From Alphaproteobacteria bacterium (lineage in GTDB: Bacteria; Pseudomonadota; Alphaproteobacteria; CAAHEQ01; UBA3637), in NCBI GenBank assembly GCA_017539265.1, contig JAFYHG010000022.1, forward strand, positions 1-64,000: a stretch of 64,000 bases of DNA, in the 5' to 3' direction. How positions within the stretch are numbered: position 1 is the stretch's first letter; every line of letters starts with the position of its first letter. The notes under the pieces are model-generated. The model saw nothing but the letters and a program-made list of their open reading frames with translations, was not told where the DNA came from and did not search any database. Below, in pieces: positions 42,916 to 51,782 of this stretch. A program made the position numbers and the translations under genes.

Positions 42916-44677
42916 ATTTTTATTCGTAATGACGGTGGGCATTGGCCTGCCGACGCTGGCAGAACCGATGCATGGGGTTGCCCTGTATGGAGAACCCAAA
43001 TATGCCGCGGGATTTGAGGCTTTTGATTACGTGAATCCAAATGCTCCCAAGGGTGGTACGCTGCATCAGGCCTTCTTTGGGGCCTTTGATACTTTAAATC
43101 CCTTTGTTATTAACGGTGTGGCCGCACCGGGAACGGGATTAATGCATGATACATTAATGAAGCAAAATGCCGATGAAGCATTTTCATTATATGGCTTAAT
43201 CGCTGATACAATCGATATTTCCGAAGATCGCCAAACGGTCAGTTTTCATTTAAATCCCGCCGCCCGTTTTTCGGACGGATCCCCCATAACGGCCAAAGAC
43301 GTGCTGTTTTCATTTAATATCTTGAAAGAAAAAGGGGTGCCGATGTATCGGGCCTATTATCGTGATGTTCTATCGGTCGAGGTACCCGCAGATGATACCG
43401 TTATTTTTCACCTGTCTCCGACAACCAATCGGGAACTTCCGCTGATTTTGGGGGAATTACCGATTTTATCCGAAGCCTATTGGAAAAACCGGGATTTTAC
43501 CCAAACTTCCTTGGACATTCCCGTATCGTCGGGGCCGTATCTGATAAAAAAAATTGTGCCCAACAGGTCTATAACTTATATCCGTAATCCCAAGTATTGG
43601 GCAAAGAATTTAAATGTTAATCGTGGCAGTTATAATTTTGATGAAATCCAATACGATTTGTATCGGGACACAACCGTCGCGGTAGAGGCTTTTAAGGCAG
43701 GCCTTTTGGATATTCGTATGGAAAACGAAGCCAAAAAATGGCATGTGCTGTCCAATTCTGAACCGGTCTTGGCAGGCAAAATGAAAGCCCGCGTGTTTAA
43801 ACACAATATGCCCTCCGGTATGCAGGGTTTTGTATTCAACCTGCGGCGACCGAAGTTTCAGGATATTCGTGTGCGTAAAGCCTTGGCCACCGTGTTTGAT
43901 TTTGATTGGACAAATCACAATCTCTTTTATGATTCCTATCGTCGCACGGAAAGTTATTTTGAAAACTCGTTTTTAAAAGCGCCACCACTGCCGGACGAAA
44001 ATGAGTTGAAATTATTAGAGCCGTTTCAAAAGCAATTACCACCTTCAACACTGAACACTCCTTATGAAGCACCGGGGAAAAAAGATAATCGCCGAACAAG
44101 ACTCACCAAGGCGTTAACCCTTTTGGAACAGGCCGGTTATTATGTAGATAAGCGAGGCGTTTTGCGCTCAAAAAGCGGACAGCCTTTTGAATTTGAAATT
44201 TTAATCGACAGTGCCTCTGGCCCCGTATGGGAACGGATTATTCTGCCCTATATTGATCGATTGAAACATCTGGGAATTACGGCAACGGTACGTACCGTAG
44301 ATACCATTCAATACAAAAACAGATTAGATACATACGATTACGATATGATTGTAACGGTTTGGGGACAATCATTTTCACCCGGAAACGAACAGCGCTATTT
44401 TTGGGGATCGGCGGCTGCCGATACCGAAGGAAGCCTAAACTACAGCGGAATTAAAAGTCCTGTAATTGATTTCTTAATCGATCGAATTATCGGGGCAGAA
44501 TCTCAATCAGAACATTTAACGGCCGTTCATGCCCTGGATCGGGTTTTATTGCATTCTCATCTGGTTATCCCCCATTGGCATACGCCGGAACATCGGTATT
44601 TGTATTGGGATAAATTCGGTATTCCCGATACCGTTCCGATGAAAGGAATGAATATTTTGGATTGGTGGATAAAATAA
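42884..44677 (+). CDS. yejA: ABC transporter substrate-binding protein, YejA-like (SBP family 5)
   Basis: The 597-residue protein has a signal peptide (to about residue 26, PTLAEP) and the SBP_bac_5 fold: FDYVNPNAPKGGTLHQAFFGAFDTLNPF, FHLNPAARFSDGSPITAKDVLFSF, VRKALATVFDFDW and WGQSFSPGNEQRYFWGS. It resembles YejA, which binds oligopeptides, including murein peptides and microcin C, for the YejBEF permease. No permease gene is nearby. The gene overlaps the preceding small gene by 32 bp. Confidence 0.9.
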   Translation: MKSTLTLWTAKFLFVMTVGIGLPTLAEPMHGVALYGEPKYAAGFEAFDYVNPNAPKGGTLHQAFFGAFDTLNPFVINGVAAPGTGLMHDTLMKQNADEAFSLYGLIADTIDISEDRQTVSFHLNPAARFSDGSPITAKDVLFSFNILKEKGVPMYRAYYRDVLSVEVPADDTVIFHLSPTTNRELPLILGELPILSEAYWKNRDFTQTSLDIPVSSGPYLIKKIVPNRSITYIRNPKYWAKNLNVNRGSYNFDEIQYDLYRDTTVAVEAFKAGLLDIRMENEAKKWHVLSNSEPVLAGKMKARVFKHNMPSGMQGFVFNLRRPKFQDIRVRKALATVFDFDWTNHNLFYDSYRRTESYFENSFLKAPPLPDENELKLLEPFQKQLPPSTLNTPYEAPGKKDNRRTRLTKALTLLEQAGYYVDKRGVLRSKSGQPFEFEILIDSASGPVWERIILPYIDRLKHLGITATVRTVDTIQYKNRLDTYDYDMIVTVWGQSFSPGNEQRYFWGSAAADTEGSLNYSGIKSPVIDFLIDRIIGAESQSEHLTAVHALDRVLLHSHLVIPHWHTPEHRYLYWDKFGIPDTVPMKGMNILDWWIK

Positions 44678-44690
44678 AGCATTTTTATGC

Positions 44691-44719
44691 TTGATTTCTG
44701 AAAAAAAAGCGTTTATAAA
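44691..44719 (+). promoter_or_regulatory. Promoter of the Sel1-like protein gene
   Basis: TTGATT, 17 bp, TATAAA, about 30 bp upstream of the ATG pair at 44750/44753. Confidence 0.5.
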
Positions 44720-44749
44720 CAAAAGAGAATATTCTGTTTAAGGGGTCAT

Positions 44750-45466
44750 ATGATGAAAAAAACGATCTTTTGCTTGGTGTTGGCTTTGGGATTGACGGGG
44801 GTAAATCCGGCCCGTTCACAGTTGGCTTTTTGGAATTACGATGATGCAGACGGCGAATCCCAAATTCCTTCGGAGTGCGATGGTACTTTCGATGAAAGCC
44901 GCGGCGGTGTTTTTGTCCCCAGTGCCGCGGAAATGGCCAAACGTGGGGAAGAGTTTTTAATTAATCCTGATCCGACAGAGCGCAATAAAGCCGGTTATTG
45001 TTTAATTGCGGCCGCATTGCGGGGACATATTCCGTCGCAATATCGCGTTTCGCAACTGTATGCCAAAGGGATTGTATTACCCCAAGATGATTTAAGCGCT
45101 TATCGATGGGCTTTTTTGGCTTCCCTAAACGGCCATGAAGAAGCCGCTAAACATGCCCTTTTATTGGAACGGTTTCTGACCACCAAGGAAATTGAATTAG
45201 CCACCGCTTCCGTCAACAACATGCGCCCCGGCATTACCAAACGGTATCAGGCCGAACTAAATGACTGGCAACAGCGAGTGGATGATAAGCAAAAAGAGTT
45301 GGATGAAATCAACGATGAAATCGATAAAATTTTGGGGATAGAAAAACCGAAAGATAAAAAAGAGGATAAGGCGAATAAACCTAAAAATACCGAATTGGCC
45401 GCCAAAACGCAAAAGGCTGTACCGCACGGTGCCATTTTCGGGGAAGAGGATCGCCGGAAAAAATGA
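44750..45466 (+). CDS. Secreted Sel1-like repeat protein
   Basis: A 238-residue product with a signal peptide (to about residue 24). One to two Sel1-like repeats follow (AALRGHIPSQYRVSQLYAKGIVLPQDDLSAYRWAFLAS in pieces, then NGHEEAAKHA), and then a coiled coil (DDKQKELDEINDEIDKIL) and a Lys-rich tail. Sel1 repeats bind other proteins; a periplasmic scaffold role is plausible. Either of two adjacent ATGs could be used, as AAGGGG is four and seven bases upstream. The next gene overlaps by four bases (ATGA). Confidence 0.75.
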   Translation: MMKKTIFCLVLALGLTGVNPARSQLAFWNYDDADGESQIPSECDGTFDESRGGVFVPSAAEMAKRGEEFLINPDPTERNKAGYCLIAAALRGHIPSQYRVSQLYAKGIVLPQDDLSAYRWAFLASLNGHEEAAKHALLLERFLTTKEIELATASVNNMRPGITKRYQAELNDWQQRVDDKQKELDEINDEIDKILGIEKPKDKKEDKANKPKNTELAAKTQKAVPHGAIFGEEDRRKK

Positions 45467-45804
45467 AATTCTGGGCCTTTCTGATTTGCATTTTCTGTGC
45501 TTCGTTTTCTTGGGCGGATTTTCTGCCGCAAACAGATGATATTCCTTTGATGGAAGGCTTAACTCTCAAACAAACGGATGATGTCGCTTTTGATACCCCG
45601 GCGGGGCAAATATTGGTGTTTGAAGCCACTACAAAATCCTCCCCTGATTCGGTGCGTTCTTTTTATGCCAAAACATTAACGGCTCTGGGATGGACATGGA
45701 AAAAGAAAGACACCTATGTCCGTGGGGCCGACACATTGGAATTATCATTTCCGACGGCGGGTACCGTTCGGTTTGATATTACATTATCATCCAGTAATCG
45801 TTAA
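45463..45804 (+). CDS. Small secreted protein
   Basis: A 113-residue protein with a short signal peptide (to about residue 18, SFSWA). The mature part reads QILVFEATTKSSPDSVRSFYAKTLTALGWTWKK and GTVRFDITL, an alpha/beta pattern like small periplasmic domains found near outer-membrane assembly genes. Its start is coupled to the preceding gene by ATGA. It ends three bases before the rpoH stop, tail to tail. I do not assign a function. Confidence 0.65.
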   Translation: MKFWAFLICIFCASFSWADFLPQTDDIPLMEGLTLKQTDDVAFDTPAGQILVFEATTKSSPDSVRSFYAKTLTALGWTWKKKDTYVRGADTLELSFPTAGTVRFDITLSSSNR

Positions 45805-45807
45805 GAT

Positions 45808-46683
45808 TTAAATCACTAATCGGGCGGCTTCCGTCTTGATATAACGGCTCATTTTTTCAAAAGCCTTTGTTTCGATTTGACGCACACGTTCACGGCTGAT
45901 ATGAAAGAAAGCCCCCAGATTTTCCAATGTTTCCGGATTTTCCGTTAAGAAACGCTTTTTAACAATTTCTTGTTCTCGTTCGGATAATGTTCCCAATGCC
46001 TGAACCAAGAGTTTTTTCTTTAAAATCATATCTTGTGTGTTACCGATTTTATCTTCAACTGATTCGGTACCATCGACCAACATATCTTGCCGATTGGTAT
46101 CAGAATCGTGCGATAAGCAAGTGTTTAAAGATGAATCGCCATTCAAACGTTGCTCCATTTCCAAAACATCTTTTTTCGATACACCCAACATTTGCGAAAT
46201 TTTTTCGGCGGTTTCTTCATTCAAAGCCGTTTCATCATAAAGCCCCAGTCTGGACTTGATTTTATGCAAATTATAAAATAATCTTTTTTGCGTTGCGACC
46301 GTTCCGATCTTAACCAATGACCAAGATTTCAAGATAAATTCGGATACGGAAGCCTTAATCCACCAAATAGCATAAGTTGCCAGACGAAAACCCTTATCCG
46401 GATCAAATTTTTTAATTGCCTGCATTAAGCCGATGTTAGCCTCGGAAATCAAATCGGATAAAGCCAAACCGTAATGACGGAAGGACAAGGCAACCTTAGC
46501 CGCCAACCGTAAATGTGAGGTTGTCAGCTCATGCGCCGCATCCAAATCACCGGTTTCTTGAAACCGTTTCGCAAGCATATACTCTTTGTTGGCATCCAGC
46601 ATCGGAAATTTATTAATTTCCATTAAATATAAGGATAGAGAATTCCCCGAATATAATAGAGATAACGCATTCATCCCAGCCAT
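45808..46683 (-). CDS. rpoH: RNA polymerase sigma factor RpoH (sigma-32)
   Basis: The 291-residue protein has region 2 with SLYLMEINKFPMLDANKEYMLAKRF, LISEANIGLMQAIKKFDPDKGFRLATYAIWWIKASVSEFI, the RpoH box QKRLFYNL, and region 4 with LSEREQEIVKKRFL and a helix-turn-helix ending RERVRQIETKAFEKM. The RpoH box separates heat-shock sigma factors from housekeeping ones. It should direct RNA polymerase to chaperone and protease genes. Its promoter is close to the housekeeping consensus. Confidence 0.95.
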   Translation of the reverse strand: MAGMNALSLLYSGNSLSLYLMEINKFPMLDANKEYMLAKRFQETGDLDAAHELTTSHLRLAAKVALSFRHYGLALSDLISEANIGLMQAIKKFDPDKGFRLATYAIWWIKASVSEFILKSWSLVKIGTVATQKRLFYNLHKIKSRLGLYDETALNEETAEKISQMLGVSKKDVLEMEQRLNGDSSLNTCLSHDSDTNRQDMLVDGTESVEDKIGNTQDMILKKKLLVQALGTLSEREQEIVKKRFLTENPETLENLGAFFHISRERVRQIETKAFEKMSRYIKTEAARLVI

Positions 46684-46753
46684 TTTTTATATCCTTTCAT
46701 TAAGCAATATAAATCGGTTTTTCCGCCTTGGACAAAACCAAAAGACAAAGGGT

Positions 46754-46782
46754 ATTCTACCCCAAAAAGACCACATTGTCAA
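46754..46782 (-). promoter_or_regulatory. Promoter of rpoH
   Basis: Minus strand TTGACA, 17 bp, TAGAAT, 71 bp upstream of the rpoH ATG. Confidence 0.75.
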
Positions 46783-46818
46783 GCCCTTTGACTATATTTT
46801 AAACATATTTTAAGATGT

Positions 46819-47931
46819 TTATTTAAAATCAATACCGACGGCTTCTGATACGGATTTAAATCCTTTTTGTTTCAAGATAGCCGCCAATTCCTTATTGATT
46901 TTGGTAACGGCTTTTGGCCCTTCAAACCGGAGGACTGTTCCAATTTGAATAAGCGATGCCCCCGCCGCCAAGCAATCATAGGCATCTTGCCCCGTCCATA
47001 CACCACCGCAGGCTACAATCGGCAATTGCCCTTTAGTGAATTGATATACCTTACTGATCATTTCCAAAACATAAGGTTTTACCGGCGCACCCGATAACAT
47101 ACCGGCATAGTGCTTTTTGCTGAGTTTCACCTTGGCTTGCGACAACGATAACGGGCCGCCGACTATAACACCATCCACCCCCGCTGTTAATAAATGCTGA
47201 CATACCAAAGGTAATTCAAGCGGCGTTACATTTAAGGGAATTTTCACCAAAATTTTCGGCTTTTGAATTGGGGCCGCTTCTTGAACGGCACGTTTAATTG
47301 CCTTCAAAATCGGCACCATCATGGAGGCATCCGATACAATCCGATACAGCTCCGTTTCGGGGTGGCCGAAATTCACCGTAATAAAATCACAATAAGGTGC
47401 AATTTTATGTGTCATCAGGGCAAATTCTTCCGCATAGGTCATGACCCGTCCCTGTTTGACGTTTTCACCTTCATATTCGGCCGTACTGGAAATGTTAATG
47501 CCAATGATATTGGGCAGATACCGCCGGTTAATAAAAGCCGGTATCATCGTTTCCAAACCAAAATTTTTGTATCCCAAACTTTGCACTACAATGGCTTTAT
47601 CCCGCCGCAAAAAGAACGTTTCCGTTACGGGTTTCTCCTGTTCCAATGTATAGGGGCCAAATTCTCCAAAACCGGCCCCCATGAAAATAAGGTCATCAAC
47701 CACACCCACGCGTTTATCAAAACCGGCACCGACCCCTATCGGTGTTTTTAACCGAAAGCCCAATACATTTGTTGCCAAGCGAGGATCTTCCCGAAAGCGA
47801 TTAGGAAAAGCCCCCGATTGAAGTCCCCAATAAAGCATTCTCTCTCCGTTTTTCGGGGATACCTTTTGGATAAACCACCAAAAAATAGAAAACAACAAAT
47901 TATTCAACCGCATTCCGGTTGGTCTTTTCAT
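46819..47931 (-). CDS. Dihydroorotate dehydrogenase-like flavoprotein (divergent, PyrD class 2-like)
   Basis: The 370-residue protein has the class 2 layout: an N-terminal hydrophobic helix (NLLFSIFWWFIQKV), GVGAGFDKRV (FMN-binding Lys73), LVKIPLN and VACGGVWTGQDAYDCLAAGASLIQIGT. However, the catalytic loop that reads SSPNT in true PyrD is FGHPET here (residues 188-193), and NRMGFNN is changed to VQSLGYKN. The active-site Ser is therefore missing, with His190 nearby as a possible stand-in. GGAGG lies before the ATG, inside the end of metG. Orotate synthesis is possible, but another flavin-dependent oxidation is just as likely. Confidence 0.8.
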   Translation of the reverse strand: MKRPTGMRLNNLLFSIFWWFIQKVSPKNGERMLYWGLQSGAFPNRFREDPRLATNVLGFRLKTPIGVGAGFDKRVGVVDDLIFMGAGFGEFGPYTLEQEKPVTETFFLRRDKAIVVQSLGYKNFGLETMIPAFINRRYLPNIIGINISSTAEYEGENVKQGRVMTYAEEFALMTHKIAPYCDFITVNFGHPETELYRIVSDASMMVPILKAIKRAVQEAAPIQKPKILVKIPLNVTPLELPLVCQHLLTAGVDGVIVGGPLSLSQAKVKLSKKHYAGMLSGAPVKPYVLEMISKVYQFTKGQLPIVACGGVWTGQDAYDCLAAGASLIQIGTVLRFEGPKAVTKINKELAAILKQKGFKSVSEAVGIDFK

Positions 47932-47934
47932 GGT

Positions 47935-49629
47935 TTAGGCCTCCGTTTCCTTATATTTGATTTTAAGTTCTTCCACACGCTCCGGCAATATTTTTTGGAA
48001 TAGAGGATCACTGGGGGTAAAGGCTTTGCCCGCCGGTAATTCTTTCAAATAAGTTTCCATTTTTTCTGTCGGCCAAACGGGTGTTTTTTCCGCCCCGACC
48101 AGTGCCAGCATTTTTTGAGCGGTTTCCGGCATAACAGGAGCCGACAAATTCGCAAACAAGCGAATCATATTAAGGGCTGTTCCCAAAATTGTTGCCCCGT
48201 ATTCCAAATTTGTTTTTACCACTTTCCACGGTTCCGTTTTGGCAATATAATTGTTCCCCGATACCCAGATTTCCCGAAGAGTACTCATGGCTTTTCTGAA
48301 CTCAAGCCCGTCCATATACCGCTTATAATCAGCAATTAAATTATCCAACGTCTGATAAAGTTCTTTTTCATTTTCCGTTATAGCACCGATAGCAGGCACC
48401 TGGCACCCGAAATTCTTTTCCGTCATCTTTAACACGCGGTTAATGAAGTTACCCAAAACATCATTTAAATCCTTATTCACAACAGCGGCAAATTGATCGA
48501 AAGAGAAATTGGTATCATCCGATTCCGGCGCATTAGCGATCAACCAATACCGCCAATAATCGGCCGGAAATTCACGAATGGCATCGTCTAGGAAAATACC
48601 GCGATGGGCAGACTTGGAAAACTTTCCGCCCGCAAAGTTCAGGTAATTCATGCCTTTTAAAAAGTCAACGGTTTTCCAATTTTCACCCGTACCTTTAAGA
48701 GTCGCCGGGAACGAAATCGTATGATAGGGGATATTATCCTTACCCATAAATTCCGTATAGCGCACTTCATCGGGTTTCAACCACCAATCTTCCCAGTTGC
48801 GTTCGGTCGGTTTTTCATCCGACCATTGTTTTGTGATACCGATATAACCGATCGGGGCATCAAACCAGACATAAAACACTTTGTTTTCAAAGCCCTCTTT
48901 GGGAACAGAAAATCCCCATTTTAAATCACGCGTAATGCCACGTTCTTTCAAACCTTCTTTTAACCATTTCTTCGCAATGGAATAGGCAATATCTGGCCAC
49001 AATCCCTTTTTTGTCTCAATCCATTGGTCAAGTTCTGCCTCTATTTTCGGCAATTGTAAAAATAAATGCCGTGTTTCCCGAATTTCCAAATTACTGCTAC
49101 CTGAAAGAACACTCTTTGGATTAATCAAATCCGTCGGATCCAAGATTTTTGTGCAATTTTCACATTGGTCCCCTTTGGCTTTTTCATATCCGCAATGAGG
49201 ACAAGTCCCCATAACATAACTGTCCGGCAGATATCGCCCGTCGTCGGGGGAGTAAACTTGCTTAGTCGTTTTTTCCTCGATAAATCCGTTTTTATCCAAG
49301 GCATGAAAAATTCGATAAGTAATTTCTTTGTTTTGATCAGAACTGGTCCGACCGAAATAATCAAATCCTAAATTAAATCCCCGATACATCTCAACATGCA
49401 GATCATGATATTTTTTACAATACTCATCAACGGGCATATTTTCTTTAGCCGCCCCGACCTCAGAGGGAGTTCCATGTTCATCCGTTCCACAAACATAGAG
49501 GACTTCTTCCCCTAAAACCCTTTGATAACGGGCATACACATCCGCCGGTAGCAAACATCCAACCAAATGCCCTAAATGCGGGAGTCCGTTCACGTAAGGC
49601 AGCGCACTGGTAATCAACTGTTTTGTCAT
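47935..49629 (-). CDS. metG: Methionine--tRNA ligase
   Basis: The 564-residue enzyme has the class I HIGH motif as GLPHLGHLVG, a zinc knuckle CPHCG and CENC, the KMSKS motif as GKFSKS, and the anticodon-binding helical domain with WVSGNNYIAKTEPWKV. It charges tRNA-Met and initiator tRNA in the cytoplasm. It lacks the C-terminal dimerisation domain. GAAAGGA lies upstream of the start, and the PyrD-like gene follows within four bases. Confidence 0.97.
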   Translation of the reverse strand: MTKQLITSALPYVNGLPHLGHLVGCLLPADVYARYQRVLGEEVLYVCGTDEHGTPSEVGAAKENMPVDEYCKKYHDLHVEMYRGFNLGFDYFGRTSSDQNKEITYRIFHALDKNGFIEEKTTKQVYSPDDGRYLPDSYVMGTCPHCGYEKAKGDQCENCTKILDPTDLINPKSVLSGSSNLEIRETRHLFLQLPKIEAELDQWIETKKGLWPDIAYSIAKKWLKEGLKERGITRDLKWGFSVPKEGFENKVFYVWFDAPIGYIGITKQWSDEKPTERNWEDWWLKPDEVRYTEFMGKDNIPYHTISFPATLKGTGENWKTVDFLKGMNYLNFAGGKFSKSAHRGIFLDDAIREFPADYWRYWLIANAPESDDTNFSFDQFAAVVNKDLNDVLGNFINRVLKMTEKNFGCQVPAIGAITENEKELYQTLDNLIADYKRYMDGLEFRKAMSTLREIWVSGNNYIAKTEPWKVVKTNLEYGATILGTALNMIRLFANLSAPVMPETAQKMLALVGAEKTPVWPTEKMETYLKELPAGKAFTPSDPLFQKILPERVEELKIKYKETEA

Positions 49630-49660
49630 AAAAAAATCCTTTCAACATACAATTGTCTCT

Positions 49661-49689
49661 AGGATAGCAAAAAATCAACCCCAGTGCAA
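49661..49689 (-). promoter_or_regulatory. Promoter of metG
   Basis: Minus strand TTGCAC, 17 bp, TATCCT, 31 bp upstream of the metG ATG. Confidence 0.45.
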
Positions 49690-49767
49690 GCAAAAATTAA
49701 AGTTTAGCCCAAAAAGGAGGAAAACAGTTTTTTATGTGGCCCACAACAGGGATAATAACCTAAAAAG

Positions 49768-50949
49768 TTATAAATCTTCCGAAATGCTATCCAAGGCTTT
49801 TTCTAACTCTTCAATATCATTAGGTGACGGCGCTCCATTTTTATGACGAACATCAAGCATTTGACGGGCCAATCTATAAAAAGGGGTATCAGGCACGGAA
49901 TTTTTACTTAAATAATCATCAATATCAACCAAAACCCAATTACCATAATAAATATCATTGCTGATGTTAAAAAATCCGTTCCAATCATCAGGCATAGTCA
50001 ATTCTTTTTCCAAAACTTGTGCTTTTTCGGTTTGATTTGTTCGGTAATACAAATAAGTTAAAAGAAATTTGTTTAAGAAATCGGTTTTATTTTCTAAATA
50101 GGGAATAAGTTTAAACTGCAACCTTTGAACTTCCTGTAAATCTCCGCTTCGGTTCAATATCCCAATGGATTCAATGTATATGCCGATAATCTCTTTATCT
50201 GATCCGTCTTCCGGCGGACAGTATACAGGGGGCAACATTCTTTGATCATTCGTGTTCTTTGCTTTCAGCAATTCTTTTTGATGATTTATTATCCCCTTAT
50301 AGAAACAAGCGTTTTCATTGTTTCCATCAACTTTAATTTTCGAGATTAAGTCAATGGCCTTTTGGAATTGAGATGTTCTTCTGTATAAGTCAAGTAAAAG
50401 AAGTTGCGTATCTGTAACAGAACTGTTTTCCAAATAGGAAATCGTCTTTTTTCGAAATTGAATAGCATTTTCAGTTTCATCCGCGTCATCAGCCGCCCAA
50501 GCCGCATTTAAATAAGCGCGAGCTACTTCTTCGCCATCTTTCCCACATTGTTCCAAAAGATAAGCATAGGCTAAATATTTTTGAGAAAGTTCATTTACAT
50601 TTTGTGATTTTAAAAGGGTCTGATACGCATTTGATTTTACGATTTCATTTTGTTTATCACATACTTTTTCGGCTATGTTATAGGAAACTAAACCGCATGA
50701 TTTACATTGTTGAATAAGATGTATCAGTGCAGAACGCATCATTTCACCGCGCCGACTATCCAATGAACCCGGACTAAGTTGATTTGTGGACATTAAAACC
50801 GGATAGGAATCTCTCCCCCCGCATGCGGAACAGGTTAGATCTTCACGACTATATGAGGTTGCTATCGCCTGCGAAGACACATATAACACCCCCATAAAAA
50901 GAAGAAATTTTCCAATTTTTTGCATGTGAACAGTAATTTTATCGCGCAT
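49768..50949 (-). CDS. Secreted zinc-ribbon and TPR-like protein (DUF2225-like)
   Basis: The start at ATG 50949 has GAAAGGA nine bases upstream; the longer frame to 50967 lacks a site. The 393-residue product has a signal peptide (to about residue 30). A paired-cysteine element follows (LTCSACGGRDS and QQCKSCGLVSYN), like the zinc-ribbon half of DUF2225 proteins. The remainder is helical, in TPR-like pairs (AYLNAAWAADDADETENAIQFRKK in pieces, LLLLDLYRRTSQFQKAIDLI). A periplasmic binding or scaffold role is likely, but no specific function can be given. Confidence 0.65.
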   Translation of the reverse strand: MRDKITVHMQKIGKFLLFMGVLYVSSQAIATSYSREDLTCSACGGRDSYPVLMSTNQLSPGSLDSRRGEMMRSALIHLIQQCKSCGLVSYNIAEKVCDKQNEIVKSNAYQTLLKSQNVNELSQKYLAYAYLLEQCGKDGEEVARAYLNAAWAADDADETENAIQFRKKTISYLENSSVTDTQLLLLDLYRRTSQFQKAIDLISKIKVDGNNENACFYKGIINHQKELLKAKNTNDQRMLPPVYCPPEDGSDKEIIGIYIESIGILNRSGDLQEVQRLQFKLIPYLENKTDFLNKFLLTYLYYRTNQTEKAQVLEKELTMPDDWNGFFNISNDIYYGNWVLVDIDDYLSKNSVPDTPFYRLARQMLDVRHKNGAPSPNDIEELEKALDSISEDL

Positions 50950-50980
50950 CTTACGTATTCCTTTCAAATCTAATAACGGA

Positions 50981-51009
50981 AGTCTAATCTGCTTTTAAAA
51001 TGATTTCAA
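50981..51009 (-). promoter_or_regulatory. Promoter of the zinc-ribbon/TPR protein gene
   Basis: Minus strand TTGAAA, 17 bp, TAGACT, 31 bp upstream of the ATG at 50949. Confidence 0.6.
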
Positions 51010-51016
51010 GCAAAAT

Positions 51017-51115
51017 TTAAAGTTTTTTCAGCCTGTTTTGCGCGGCGGTGAAGTATTTGGGATCTAATTCAATACCGATAATTTTATCTTGTTTTCGATA
51101 AAAATCTTTTACCTT
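51017..51115 (-). pseudogene. Remnant of a DNA methyltransferase C-terminus
   Basis: A start-less frame encodes a 32-residue tail containing KIIGIELDPKYFTAAQNRL and a natural TAA stop. The pattern IGIELDPKYF-x2-A-x3-R is the standard ending of adenine or cytosine-N4 DNA methyltransferases. It is preceded at once by a TAG, and the body of the gene is gone. In the neighbouring frame a short LEGKRF may be a further shifted piece. The remnant lies between the promoters of two flanking genes. Confidence 0.6.
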
Positions 51116-51138
51116 CTAAACCCATTTTCAAAAAACAG

Positions 51139-51167
51139 TTGACTCTTTCATTTTTTCGGGTTATATA
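51139..51167 (+). promoter_or_regulatory. Promoter of bamE, next to the start codon
   Basis: TTGACT, 17 bp, TATATA. The -10 box ends seven bases before the ATG at 51175, so the transcript should have almost no leader. Confidence 0.6.
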
Positions 51168-51174
51168 TATCCTC

Positions 51175-51633
51175 ATGAAAAAGCACATTGGCATATTTTT
51201 GGTATTAATGGGACTTTTATCTGCCTGCGGATTGGAAAGTTACCCCGGCGGTGATTTGCCGACTCAGGCACGCTTATCCGCCATTAAAAAAGGGGCCACA
51301 AAGGAAAAGGTGCTTCAAATTTTAGGTTCTCCCGCTACACAAAGCACAACCTTGTCCGACGGCACAACATTTTTAATTTATGCCCAAAACTTGAAGAAGA
51401 GCCGTGCTTTCTTGGATCCCAAAGAAGTTAAACGCGACGTATATGTTTATTATTTTGATAAAAATTCAAAATTAACGGATTTCCAACATTTAACCTTGGA
51501 TGATGCTCAAAAGATTTCCTATGATTCATCGGAAACAAAGGTTGAAGGGCGTGAACTGTCCTTACTGGATCAAATTGTTCAAAACTTCGGTCGGTATAAT
51601 ACAGGCTCCGGCGACAGCTCTGTCCGTCGTTAA
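51175..51633 (+). CDS. bamE: Outer-membrane assembly lipoprotein BamE-like (SmpA/OmlA)
   Basis: The ATG at 51175 gives 152 residues starting with a lipoprotein signal (GLLSAC, Cys18); the frame's earlier TTG lies inside the -35 box. The mature part has the SmpA/OmlA pattern LSAIKKGATKEKVLQILGSPATQSTTLSDGTTF in pieces, followed by VYVYYFDKNSKLTDFQHL. BamE is a small lipoprotein of the BAM complex that helps insert outer-membrane proteins. There is no ribosome-binding site, which fits a leaderless message. Confidence 0.85.
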   Translation: MKKHIGIFLVLMGLLSACGLESYPGGDLPTQARLSAIKKGATKEKVLQILGSPATQSTTLSDGTTFLIYAQNLKKSRAFLDPKEVKRDVYVYYFDKNSKLTDFQHLTLDDAQKISYDSSETKVEGRELSLLDQIVQNFGRYNTGSGDSSVRR

Positions 51634-51699
51634 TCCTTATTTTAGTCGGCTTTTTCCCAATCAATTTTTTCTTATAACAAACGGATATTATCAAAAAAC

Positions 51700-51728
51700 T
51701 TGACTAAAAAACGATTTTATGCTATAAT
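51700..51728 (+). promoter_or_regulatory. Promoter of the ankyrin protein gene
   Basis: TTGACT, 17 bp, TATAAT. The expected transcription start (about 51735) is next to a perfect anti-16S element TAAGGAGGT at 51737-51745. Confidence 0.7.
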
Positions 51729-51782
51729 GCACCTTCTAAGGAGGTTTTTCGGTTTTGGGATACCCCAAAACAAAATACAAAG

